Below are positions 26,556 to 33,680 of a stretch of 63,204 nucleotides of DNA, in pieces. How positions within the stretch are numbered: the first letter of the stretch is position 1; each line of letters begins with the position of its first letter. Location: the NCBI GenBank assembly GCA_030017475.1, contig JASEIO010000002.1, forward strand, positions 1 to 63,204, written 5' to 3'. Position numbers and translations under genes: made by a program. The DNA comes from a bacterium (lineage in GTDB: Bacteria > UBA9089 > JASEIO01). Under the pieces are notes generated by a model. It did no database searches. It saw only the letters and a program-made list of their open reading frames with translations, and had not been told where the DNA came from.

Positions 26556-27107
26556 TTATGAATCTGGTCTAACAACCATCCTCACTTCCTTGAGGGTTAT
26601 TGTCTCTTTTTCTGGATCTACCTCTAAATCCCTTCCTGAGATTGCAACGTTGTCTTTCGTAAAATTAACCCGGCTTCGAGTAGATATTACCCCTTTTTTA
26701 GCACACCAAACCAATGAGTCAGTCTTAAGGAGCGCGCCATCCGCTGTTTCCACTAAAACCGCCCCTTCTACATTTATATCCTTTGTTTCTTTTTCTATAT
26801 TTCCTTTATCTGCGGTTATAATCAAATAGGATTCATCTTTTGCCCCGAAGGCACGTTCTGGGTGAAAGAACTTAACCCTAACCTCTTTTAACCTTATCTC
26901 TTTTTGGTAAATATCTGCTTTGGAAGCATTTAACTCCCACTTTTTCTCTCCTTTATTTGTCTCTATCAAATGGAACCCTTTTATCTCTAAAGAAGGCTTA
27001 GAAGAGATAGAAGAATTCAAATATGCTGGCTTCGAACCAGATTTAAAAAAAAGGAAGATTATTCCAAAGATTATAGCTATTAAACATCCAAATACCCATC
27101 TTTTCAT
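26556..27107 (-). CDS. lptC: LPS export protein LptC
   Basis: A 183-residue protein with one N-terminal membrane helix (WVFGCLIAIIFGIIFLFF) and a periplasmic jellyroll domain (GFHLIETNKGEKKWELNASKADIY...), the LptC architecture. It links LptB2FG to LptA. The ATG at 27107 is preferred to the adjacent GTG. It follows trpS by 13 bases and precedes lptA by 12, so trpS-lptC-lptA-lptB look co-transcribed. Confidence 0.9.
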   Translation of the reverse strand: MKRWVFGCLIAIIFGIIFLFFKSGSKPAYLNSSISSKPSLEIKGFHLIETNKGEKKWELNASKADIYQKEIRLKEVRVKFFHPERAFGAKDESYLIITADKGNIEKETKDINVEGAVLVETADGALLKTDSLVWCAKKGVISTRSRVNFTKDNVAISGRDLEVDPEKETITLKEVRMVVRPDS

Positions 27108-27120
27108 CACACATTCCGAT

Positions 27121-28107
27121 TTATAGCTTATAGCTTATCTTTAATGCCTCTCTAATCTCTTCCATAGTCTGCTTAGCAATCTTTCGTGCCCGCTCAGCTC
27201 CTTCTTCTAAGATATCTATAATCAGCTTCGGTGTAGCCTCTAATTCGTGCCGTCTTATTTGGATATCCTTTAAATACTCGATTAGACAATGGCTTAATTC
27301 CTCTTTGCAATCAGTACATCCAATCTTAGCCTCTTTGCAGTCAATACTTATTTTCGAAACTCGCTTAGCATTAAAAACAGTATGGAAAGGAAACAACCTG
27401 CAATTTGAAGGATGACCAGGATCATTTAGCCTTGGTCTTTCAGTATCAGTAATCATATGCCTGACCTTTTCCCTCAATGTTTTTTCAGAATCTGAGATAT
27501 AAATGCAATTATCAAAACTCTTTGACATCTTTCGACCATCTATGCCTGGGAGCCGGGATGTTTTTGTAAGCAAAGGAGCAGGCACAGGAAACACTTCTCC
27601 ATACAAATAGTTAAAGCGTCTTGTAATCTCCCGTGTCAACTCTAAATGTGGCAATTGATCTTCCCCCACAGGTACAAGCGTAGCCTTGTATATTAATATA
27701 TCAGCTGACTGTAATACTGGATAACCTAAAAAACCATAAGTAGAAAGGCGCTCTTCACCCAATTCCTTTTTTTGTTCTCTGTAAGTTGGATTTCTTTCTA
27801 ACCAAGAGATAGGAGTAATTATGGAAAGCAAGAGATGTAATTCTGCATGCTCTGGGATATCTGACTGAAGGAAGAGCGTGGATTTCTCCGGGCTAATTCC
27901 AACTGCCAACCAATCAATAAGCATATCCTTCACATTTTCCTGGATTTTACTTGTATCCGAATAATCAGTAGTTAAGGCATGCCAATCAGCAATCATGTAA
28001 AGGCATTCGTATTTATCTTGTAAACTTCTCCAGTTATCTAGTGCCCCTACGAAGTGTCCTAAATGAAGACGTCCAGTTGGACGCATACCTGATAAAACCC
28101 TATCCAT
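27121..28107 (-). CDS. trpS: Tryptophanyl-tRNA synthetase
   Basis: Class I aminoacyl-tRNA synthetase of 328 residues, the bacterial compact type. The signatures are PTGRLHLGHFVGAL (HIGH motif, HLGH at 15-18) and DGRKMSKSFDN (KMSKS). A GEDQLPHLELTREI segment binds tryptophan. The C-terminal tail ISYKL is encoded by ATAAGCTATAAG repeat sequence, like the cmk tail. It lies upstream of lptC with a 13-base gap; a 124-base gap without a convincing gene separates it from the M50 protease gene. Confidence 0.97.
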   Translation of the reverse strand: MDRVLSGMRPTGRLHLGHFVGALDNWRSLQDKYECLYMIADWHALTTDYSDTSKIQENVKDMLIDWLAVGISPEKSTLFLQSDIPEHAELHLLLSIITPISWLERNPTYREQKKELGEERLSTYGFLGYPVLQSADILIYKATLVPVGEDQLPHLELTREITRRFNYLYGEVFPVPAPLLTKTSRLPGIDGRKMSKSFDNCIYISDSEKTLREKVRHMITDTERPRLNDPGHPSNCRLFPFHTVFNAKRVSKISIDCKEAKIGCTDCKEELSHCLIEYLKDIQIRRHELEATPKLIIDILEEGAERARKIAKQTMEEIREALKISYKL

Positions 28108-28231
28108 CTCTCCACCATATTTAGTTATTTCTCTTTCTCAATGATGACTACTTTGGCTGTTTCTCCTGATTTCATATATGCCTGTTTTTGAGTATTTCTG
28201 GTAACCTCCTTTTTATCCGAAAGCCTTCTCT

Positions 28232-28855
28232 TTAGATACCGATCACTTCTCCAGTAAATAGATAGCTAAATGTAGTGACAAATCTTGAAATTATTGACCA
28301 AATAATATTAAATCCAGTCATTCTTCCAAACATAATTATAAAAAGCAAGATAAAGGGACCGAATGGCTCCAGTTTACTAAATTCATAGGCCTGTTGTCTT
28401 GGCAAAATACCCATCAAAATCTTTGAACCATCTAAAGGTGGAATAGGGATAATGTTAAATGCGCAAAGAACTAAATTTATTAAAACTGCGTACATAAATA
28501 TATATGCAAGAAGTGTGGAAAGGTTAATAAAAAAACGAAAAAGTGCTCCACATGCAAAGGCACAAATTATATTTGCCATAGGCCCTGCCAAAGAGACCCA
28601 AATTATATCGTACTTTGGGTTAGAAAAGTACTGTGGATTGATTGGGACAGGCTTTGCCCATCCAATATGGGCAATAAATAACATCAAGGTACCTATAGGG
28701 TCTAAATGGTGTAGTGGATTTAAGGTAAGGCGACCCGCATATCTTGCAGTTGGATCCCCAAGGCGATTTGCCATCCATCCATGGGCATATTCATGAATAG
28801 TAATGGCCATAAGTATTCCTGGAATGATCAAGATAAATTGTGAAAAGAAACCCAT
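28232..28855 (-). CDS. M50 (site-2 protease) family membrane metalloprotease
   Basis: About 207 residues with several membrane segments. The zinc motif is ITIHEYAHGWMANRLGD near the N-terminus and the third ligand motif is NIIPIPPLDGSKIL near 140. This is the short, PDZ-less S2P group (Rip-like or YwhC-like). The ATG at 28855 overlaps the upstream stop by one base (TGATG); a TTG one codon earlier is an alternative. It is the last gene of a coupled string: HD-GYP, Cys-rich small protein, protease. The substrate is unknown. Confidence 0.92.
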   Translation of the reverse strand: MGFFSQFILIIPGILMAITIHEYAHGWMANRLGDPTARYAGRLTLNPLHHLDPIGTLMLFIAHIGWAKPVPINPQYFSNPKYDIIWVSLAGPMANIICAFACGALFRFFINLSTLLAYIFMYAVLINLVLCAFNIIPIPPLDGSKILMGILPRQQAYEFSKLEPFGPFILLFIIMFGRMTGFNIIWSIISRFVTTFSYLFTGEVIGI

Positions 28856-29028
28856 CAATTACCTTCCTTTGCCTTAATATAGACATAGCAATCATTACAT
28901 CTATCCTTGTTATTTCTCTTGCAACATGGTAAATCGGTTGTCTCCCAACAATCTTTACCTGTTTTATAGGCAGGACACCTTAAATAATGACTTGCTGGAC
29001 AGGTTTGAATTTCATAACACCTTTTCAT
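28855..29028 (-). CDS. Small Cys-rich protein, unknown
   Basis: A 57-residue protein beginning MKRCYEIQTCPASHYLRC with eight cysteines (C4, C10, C18, C27, C35, C36, C44, C47). The spacing suggests one or two zinc or iron-sulfur sites. It has no signal peptide or membrane helix. Both ends are translationally coupled: its ATG overlaps the HD-GYP stop (ATGA) and its TGA overlaps the M50 protease start. I do not recognise a named family. The tight coupling suggests a shared role with one of the two neighbours. Confidence 0.8.
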   Translation of the reverse strand: MKRCYEIQTCPASHYLRCPAYKTGKDCWETTDLPCCKRNNKDRCNDCYVYIKAKEGN

Positions 29029-31034
29029 ACCATTTCAACCTTTTCCTTCTCTTCCTCTTCTAAAATCTCTATGAAGGCATCTACAACTTGAGGATCATAC
29101 CTTCTTTCATTCCTCAATTCCTGAATAACCTTCTCTTTTGAAAGGGCCTTTCTATATACCCTATCTGATGTCATAGCCTCATATACATCTACTACTGCAA
29201 TGATTTTTGCTATTATATTTATCTCATCACCCTTTATCGAATCTGGATATCCTGTTCCATCCATCCTTTCATGATGATGCCTCACCCCTTTATACACCTC
29301 TTCTGGAAATTCTATTGGCTGCTTTTTCATCAATTCAACCCCATTTGATGGATGCCTTTTTATAATCTCCCATTCTTCATCATTCAATTCTCCTGGCTTT
29401 TGAAGAATATTATCTGGAATATGTATCTTCCCTATATCATGTAAGATTGCAGAAATACGTGTAGCCTCAACCATATATTCTTTTAAACCAAGCCATCTTG
29501 CAATCTTCTCTGCATACATTGCTACCCTTGATGAATGTCCAAATGTGTACTCATCCCTTGCTTCAAACGCAGAGGTTAAGGTGAAGATTATGTTACCCAT
29601 CTCCCTTACCTTCTCTTCGGCTTTATCATTAATTAAGCGAATATCTTCAATTGCAACCGAAAATGTGTTACCCAATGAAGAAAGGAAGGAAAGCTCCTCT
29701 AAGGTATAGAGATCACCAGTTGACTTCTCTCCAAGACCTAAGATGCCGATTAATTTCCCTCTAAAAAACGGAACAAACAAAGTAGCTTGAAGGTTCTGGA
29801 ATAAAGGCCTAATCTTGTAAGCCTGATCTTTAAGCGAAGGATTTTCATCAAGTTCTGCCAAAAGAAGTGGTCGTTTTTCACTTGAAAGATACCTGATCAA
29901 ACCATCATTTTCCTCTATCCTTACCTTTCTTGTTCCACTTTCATTTATCCCACTACAAAACGTAACCTTATACTCCCACTTTTTCTCATCCAATAACATT
30001 AAAGAGACACCTCTAACACCCATTGGTTGCTTAACCGAACTAACTATTAATGTAAAAAGCTCATCCAGACTAAAAATAGAAGATATGCTTTCACTTAACC
30101 TCTCCAAAAACTTCTCCCTCTCAAGAGACCTCCGATAAAAAATCCTATCAATCCAAGATTGGATCCACTCCCTTGCTGGCACAAGGAAAATAGCGATCAA
30201 GAACGCCATAAAAAGGCAAATAAAAAAGGTCTCAATCCCAGTAAGCTTTCTAATTGCCCTTTCTATACACAACATACCACCAAGAAAGAAAAATGTCATA
30301 AGGGCACTCACAATAACATAAGCCGTACTCCTTCTAATTACAACCTCGATATCCATCAGGTGGTATTTGATGATAGCATAGGCTATGATTATACCATAGA
30401 TAACCGTTGCTAAATAGGCAGAATAGACAGCTGGGTATATTTTCATTACCCCAGATGCCAAAAGAAAATTAGGGACACCTCCAAATATAACTATACATAT
30501 CCCACTGAATAGAAACTTCATACGGTTCTTCTCTATGGGAGAGGTTGTCGCCCTATATTTTCTATACAAAAGATAGGTTCCATATGTGAAAAAGAACCAG
30601 AAGAATAAAATGAAAAAGTAGTTTGTTAATCCTCCTCCTACAGGATAGTAGCCTCCATATACCTTGATAGCATCCTTTACAAAAAATCCTGAGTATGTAA
30701 GAAGTAATAGAATAAGACCACCAATATATCCGAAAAGGCGTAACACTTTTTTTATCTTAGTATAATCTCCAGTAACAGCTAACACAAACTGGTAGAAGGT
30801 TATAGGTATAAAAATAACACCTATACTTAAGGCTGTTAGCCAAATTATGGCATATTCTTTAACAGGAATAAGAAATCCTCCAAGGAGTCTAAAGGACCAA
30901 ATTGCTCCGCAAATGGCAAAATAACAAAATCTCTTATTTACTTCTCTCTTTGTGCCTTTAGAAAGTACAAAGATTCCAATGAATAAAGTCAAGATACCAG
31001 CAAAAAATGGGATGATAGAATGGATGATAATCAT
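29025..31034 (-). CDS. 7TM-GAF-HD-GYP cyclic-di-GMP phosphodiesterase
   Basis: A 669-residue membrane sensor. The N-terminal region (about 1-300) has eight or so hydrophobic helices resembling histidine-kinase 7TM input domains. A GAF domain spans about 305-465. The HD-GYP domain (about 475-655) has the full metal and signature set: GHSSRVAMYAEKIA, ILHDIGKIHIP (HD at 532-533), HHHERMDGTGYP (GYP at 595-597) and VVDVYEAMTSDR. It should hydrolyse c-di-GMP. It is coupled by ATGA overlaps to the upstream ICMT-like gene and to the downstream Cys-rich gene, placing it in the ketosynthase cluster. Confidence 0.94.
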   Translation of the reverse strand: MIIIHSIIPFFAGILTLFIGIFVLSKGTKREVNKRFCYFAICGAIWSFRLLGGFLIPVKEYAIIWLTALSIGVIFIPITFYQFVLAVTGDYTKIKKVLRLFGYIGGLILLLLTYSGFFVKDAIKVYGGYYPVGGGLTNYFFILFFWFFFTYGTYLLYRKYRATTSPIEKNRMKFLFSGICIVIFGGVPNFLLASGVMKIYPAVYSAYLATVIYGIIIAYAIIKYHLMDIEVVIRRSTAYVIVSALMTFFFLGGMLCIERAIRKLTGIETFFICLFMAFLIAIFLVPAREWIQSWIDRIFYRRSLEREKFLERLSESISSIFSLDELFTLIVSSVKQPMGVRGVSLMLLDEKKWEYKVTFCSGINESGTRKVRIEENDGLIRYLSSEKRPLLLAELDENPSLKDQAYKIRPLFQNLQATLFVPFFRGKLIGILGLGEKSTGDLYTLEELSFLSSLGNTFSVAIEDIRLINDKAEEKVREMGNIIFTLTSAFEARDEYTFGHSSRVAMYAEKIARWLGLKEYMVEATRISAILHDIGKIHIPDNILQKPGELNDEEWEIIKRHPSNGVELMKKQPIEFPEEVYKGVRHHHERMDGTGYPDSIKGDEINIIAKIIAVVDVYEAMTSDRVYRKALSKEKVIQELRNERRYDPQVVDAFIEILEEEEKEKVEMV

Positions 31035-31630
31035 CTATAGTCTCTTCCCTTAGCTAATACACCTTTTATAAAGTTTAAAGGTAGAAGGGCGTAAACCTCT
31101 TTTTTGTATTCAATATACTCTTTCCCAAATTTCTCAATCAGTGCTTTTTCTTCTAAGTATATCCTCCAGAGTGTTATTGGAAGATAGATCAGCCAGATGA
31201 GAAGAAGTGAATAATAGGAATTTGGTATAAGGGCAAGACCAGTCATTTCGATTAAAAGACATAACAAATGGGGGTGCCTCACATATCTATATGGACCTTC
31301 CTTTATCAACCTGTGATCTTTCTTTATCTCAATATAATGACTCCAATATTTACCCAACGATTTAATGACCCATTCTCTATTAAATATACCAAAAAAATAC
31401 ATAATAAAACCAGTGGAACAAATCGCTAAATTAACTCTTCGTCTAAAAAGAAGGTATTCAATTGCACATCCAATAAATAAAACCATATACAGTATAAACT
31501 GAATAGGATAAATCGACTTTGAATATATAACCCCCTTTTCTTCCTTATTTCTACTAGTTGCAGATCTTCTCATCTGCCTATAAATAAGGGATAGAAATAA
31601 GAAGGCTATATAAAAAAGAGTAAAATTCAC
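31031..31630 (-). CDS. ICMT-like membrane methyltransferase (copy B)
   Basis: A 199-residue membrane protein of the isoprenylcysteine carboxyl methyltransferase/PEMT-like family. The C-terminal SAM-binding signature is GPYRYVRHPHLLCLLIE (about 110-127), then LEEKALIEKFGKEYIEYKK. About four to five membrane helices are present. Bacterial members methylate small lipophilic or amphipathic acceptors; the acceptor here is unknown. It is a paralogue of 33048-33671, with the same C-terminal ending (KKEVYA.LPL). It overlaps the SRPBCC gene upstream and the HD-GYP gene downstream by four bases each. Confidence 0.88.
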   Translation of the reverse strand: MNFTLFYIAFLFLSLIYRQMRRSATSRNKEEKGVIYSKSIYPIQFILYMVLFIGCAIEYLLFRRRVNLAICSTGFIMYFFGIFNREWVIKSLGKYWSHYIEIKKDHRLIKEGPYRYVRHPHLLCLLIEMTGLALIPNSYYSLLLIWLIYLPITLWRIYLEEKALIEKFGKEYIEYKKEVYALLPLNFIKGVLAKGRDYR

Positions 31631-32046
31631 TCTAATCCCCCTTCGACCCTTTTTTTAACACATCTCAATGTATTATTACCTATTTTCTTTAAAATTCTAG
31701 CTACAATTGGCTCTAAAATAAGTTTACCTAACGATATCTTATAATTAAAATTATGAACTAAGGTCATTTTTGTTCCCTCAAGTGTCTCTTCAAACCTCCA
31801 TTCAGCTATTAAACCCCTTAAAGGACCTTCAAGCTGTTTAGATCTCATCAATCTATCTTTAATAGTAATAATAGACCTCCATTTAATCATTCCCTCTCTC
31901 TTAATCATTATTCTGTTTCCCTCTTTGCTAATAATATCCATTTTTCTATGAGATGACAAAAACTCAGGCCATCTTTCTACATCAGCCATCACCTGAAAAA
32001 CCTTATCAATATCTCCCTTGATCACAATTGAATTTTCAATATGCAA
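31627..32046 (-). CDS. SRPBCC/START-like protein (copy B)
   Basis: A 139-residue single-domain START-like protein of the polyketide cyclase/COQ10-like group: IENSIVIKGDIDKVFQVMADVERWPEFL at the start, WRSIITIKDRLM and EWRFEETLEGTKMTLVHNF in the core, then a C-terminal helix. Such folds bind hydrophobic ligands and include aromatase/cyclases (TcmN) and quinone-binding COQ10. It is clearly paralogous to 36078-36533 (shared DVERWPEF/DVERYPEF and QLEGPL(R/K)G). It is coupled to the ICMT-like gene that follows. Confidence 0.85.
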   Translation of the reverse strand: MHIENSIVIKGDIDKVFQVMADVERWPEFLSSHRKMDIISKEGNRIMIKREGMIKWRSIITIKDRLMRSKQLEGPLRGLIAEWRFEETLEGTKMTLVHNFNYKISLGKLILEPIVARILKKIGNNTLRCVKKRVEGGLE

Positions 32047-32065
32047 TATTTATATCCCCCTTCTC

Positions 32066-32111
32066 TTTACTCCTCCTCCCAATTTTCACTAAACCTTTCC
32101 TTCAATCCTCT
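32066..32111. repeat. Direct repeat, copy 1 (end of coiled-coil gene C)
   Basis: A 46-base sequence spanning the stop of the gene at 32102-32368. It matches 32715-32760 at 44 of 46 positions by eye. It marks a tandem duplication of the small membrane protein genes. Confidence 0.8.
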
Positions 32112-32368
32112 TGAGAATCCTTATTTGATTTAGAAGCAGGAACAATAAGCTTTATCATTGCTTCATGTTGTTTAATCATTGCTTCATGCTGATCAGATAA
32201 CTTTGCCATCAATTCTCTTGTAGCCTTCCCTTCACTCTTTATTAACTCTCCTATATATCTTTTAATACTTCTACCGTTTATCCATGCAGATAGAGTAAGG
32301 AATACACCAAGAATCGTAAATCCACCAAATATGGCACCTACAATAGAACCTGTCATTTTAAAATCCAC
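32102..32368 (-). CDS. Small membrane-anchored coiled-coil protein C
   Basis: An 88-residue protein with one N-terminal membrane helix (VGAIFGGFTILGVFLTLSAW, about 9-28) followed by a charged helix containing the tandem repeat QHEAMIK QHEAMIK. The likely topology is an anchored cytoplasmic helix. I recognise no named family. It starts three bases after gene B ends. Near its stop lies the repeat shared with gene A, but in another frame: gene A reads through it as ERIEGKV while this gene stops earlier, as if frameshifted relative to A. Confidence 0.75.
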   Translation of the reverse strand: MDFKMTGSIVGAIFGGFTILGVFLTLSAWINGRSIKRYIGELIKSEGKATRELMAKLSDQHEAMIKQHEAMIKLIVPASKSNKDSQED

Positions 32369-32371
32369 TCC

Positions 32372-32635
32372 TTATCCCTTTGCGAGTACCTTTATAAGCT
32401 CAATCACTTCACAATGTCTCTCTTCTGCCCGTTCATCCATCCCTCTAAATCCTTGATCTATCTTCTCACCAGGCATCCTTGTTGTTGTATCTATCTTATC
32501 ACCAAGCGTTCTTGTTGTTATATCTATCTTCTCGAGCACCCTTCCATTCTGTTTCAATACTCTTCCCATGAGAATAGAAAGATATGCACCGAGTACAGCA
32601 AGGTATATCCCCAAAAATAATTGAAATAGATCCAT
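32372..32635 (-). CDS. Small membrane-anchored coiled-coil protein B
   Basis: An 87-residue protein with an N-terminal membrane helix (LFQLFLGIYLAVLGAYLSIL) and a helix with a threefold internal repeat of KID(I/T)TTR.(L/P)G(D/E) type between about 36 and 63. It has no catalytic motif and no known family. It lies between related proteins A and C. The repeats suggest a rod or oligomerisation surface. Confidence 0.75.
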   Translation of the reverse strand: MDLFQLFLGIYLAVLGAYLSILMGRVLKQNGRVLEKIDITTRTLGDKIDTTTRMPGEKIDQGFRGMDERAEERHCEVIELIKVLAKG

Positions 32636-32714
32636 TCCCTTTCCTCCTCTTTACGAATGCTTTTAGAGATGAAGTACATCACTTCCTTCGTCATAATATA
32701 CAGTTGACCCAATT

Positions 32715-32760
32715 TTTACTCCTCCTCCCAGTTTTTACTAAACCTTTCCTTCAATCCTCT
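32715..32760. repeat. Direct repeat, copy 2 (end of coiled-coil gene A)
   Basis: Covers the 3' end of the gene at 32738-33022 and the bases beyond it. It is nearly identical to 32066-32111, differing at two positions. Confidence 0.8.
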
Positions 32761-33022
32761 CCAATATCTTTGTCTGATTCAGAAGCATCTGAGCTAATCT
32801 CTCTTGTCCTTGCTCAATCATCTTAGCCATTTCTCTTTGTCCTTGAGCTAATACCTCAAATCCTTTCTCCTGTCCCTTTTCAACTCGTTCTAAGACAAAC
32901 ATCATACTGTTTAAACCTGCCATTATATCCATCTGAAGCCTTCCATTACTCTTCCAGATGTAAGCAAAAATTAGACCCAAAAGGGTTAGGCTTAAACCTA
33001 CTATACCTATAGCAATCTCCAT
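32738..33022 (-). CDS. Small membrane-anchored coiled-coil protein A
   Basis: A 94-residue protein with an N-terminal membrane helix (IAIGIVGLSLTLLGLIFAYIW) and a long charged helix with heptad and Gly-Gln repeats (VEKGQEKGFEVLAQGQREMAKMIEQGQERL). It has the same plan as proteins B and C and shares the 3'-end repeat with C. It lies 25 bases after the ICMT-like gene A and 102 bases before gene B. The function is unknown; a scaffold for the neighbouring membrane enzymes is possible. Confidence 0.75.
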   Translation of the reverse strand: MEIAIGIVGLSLTLLGLIFAYIWKSNGRLQMDIMAGLNSMMFVLERVEKGQEKGFEVLAQGQREMAKMIEQGQERLAQMLLNQTKILERIEGKV

Positions 33023-33047
33023 ATTTTTTATCCTCCAAATATATCCT

Positions 33048-33671
33048 TTAAGATCCTTTACGAGATATCCTCTTCAAAGGTAAAAATGCATAGACCTCCT
33101 TTTTATAATTAAGGTATTCATCACCAAATTTCTCAATCATTGCTTTCTCCTCTAAATATGCCCTATAGATAACAAAAGGGATAAAAATAAACAAGGTAGC
33201 GATTAATGAATAATAGGCGTTAGGTATAATGGTAAGGCCAATTGTTTCAATTGTTACACAAAAGGATAATGGATGTCTCATATATCCATATGGACCACTC
33301 TTTATTAATTTATGATCTTCCATTATCTTAATGTCCGGACTCATATATTTCCCTAATGCAACCACTGCCTTTGCCCTAACTGGTATTACGGATACATACA
33401 TCAATAACCCTATTCCACTTAAGATCAAATTAACCCTGACCCGTGTAGATATGATGTATCTACAATAAAAGTATTCTAAGATTGCTCCAACAGCTATTAT
33501 AAGGTAAAGGGCAAGTAAGATGGGATATGTTAATCCTGCATAGACCTTCCCTTCATGTGGTTCAACCTCATAGGACTTGAGTAGTCTCCGTATTCGATAG
33601 ATAATAGATATAACAATAAAACCTATGTATAGTTGGGTAAAGTATTGATGGATAAGATTCATCCATGCCAC
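33048..33671 (-). CDS. ICMT-like membrane methyltransferase (copy A)
   Basis: A 207-residue membrane protein paralogous to 31031-31630. The SAM-binding signature is GPYGYMRHPLSFCVTIE (about 125-141), followed by IIPNAYYSL and LEEKAMIEKFGDEYLNYKKEVYAFLPL. Family members are ICMT/PEMT-type methyltransferases with the active site at the membrane. It starts nine bases after the ketosynthase fusion gene. Two such enzymes in one cluster suggest two methylation steps or two acceptors. Confidence 0.88.
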   Translation of the reverse strand: MAWMNLIHQYFTQLYIGFIVISIIYRIRRLLKSYEVEPHEGKVYAGLTYPILLALYLIIAVGAILEYFYCRYIISTRVRVNLILSGIGLLMYVSVIPVRAKAVVALGKYMSPDIKIMEDHKLIKSGPYGYMRHPLSFCVTIETIGLTIIPNAYYSLIATLFIFIPFVIYRAYLEEKAMIEKFGDEYLNYKKEVYAFLPLKRISRKGS

Positions 33672-33680
33672 CTCTAATCT

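Noticed and set aside
28125-28231. Possible small gene in the gap between trpS and the M50 gene
   Set aside because: A frame ending near 28125 follows AAGGAGG, but no ATG, GTG or TTG lies at a suitable distance. The usable part would be only 16 residues.
32390-32560. Short repeats in the coiled-coil gene B resembling a CRISPR array
   Set aside because: The repeat is a few codons (KIDTTTR-like), in frame, with no spacers, and no cas genes are near.
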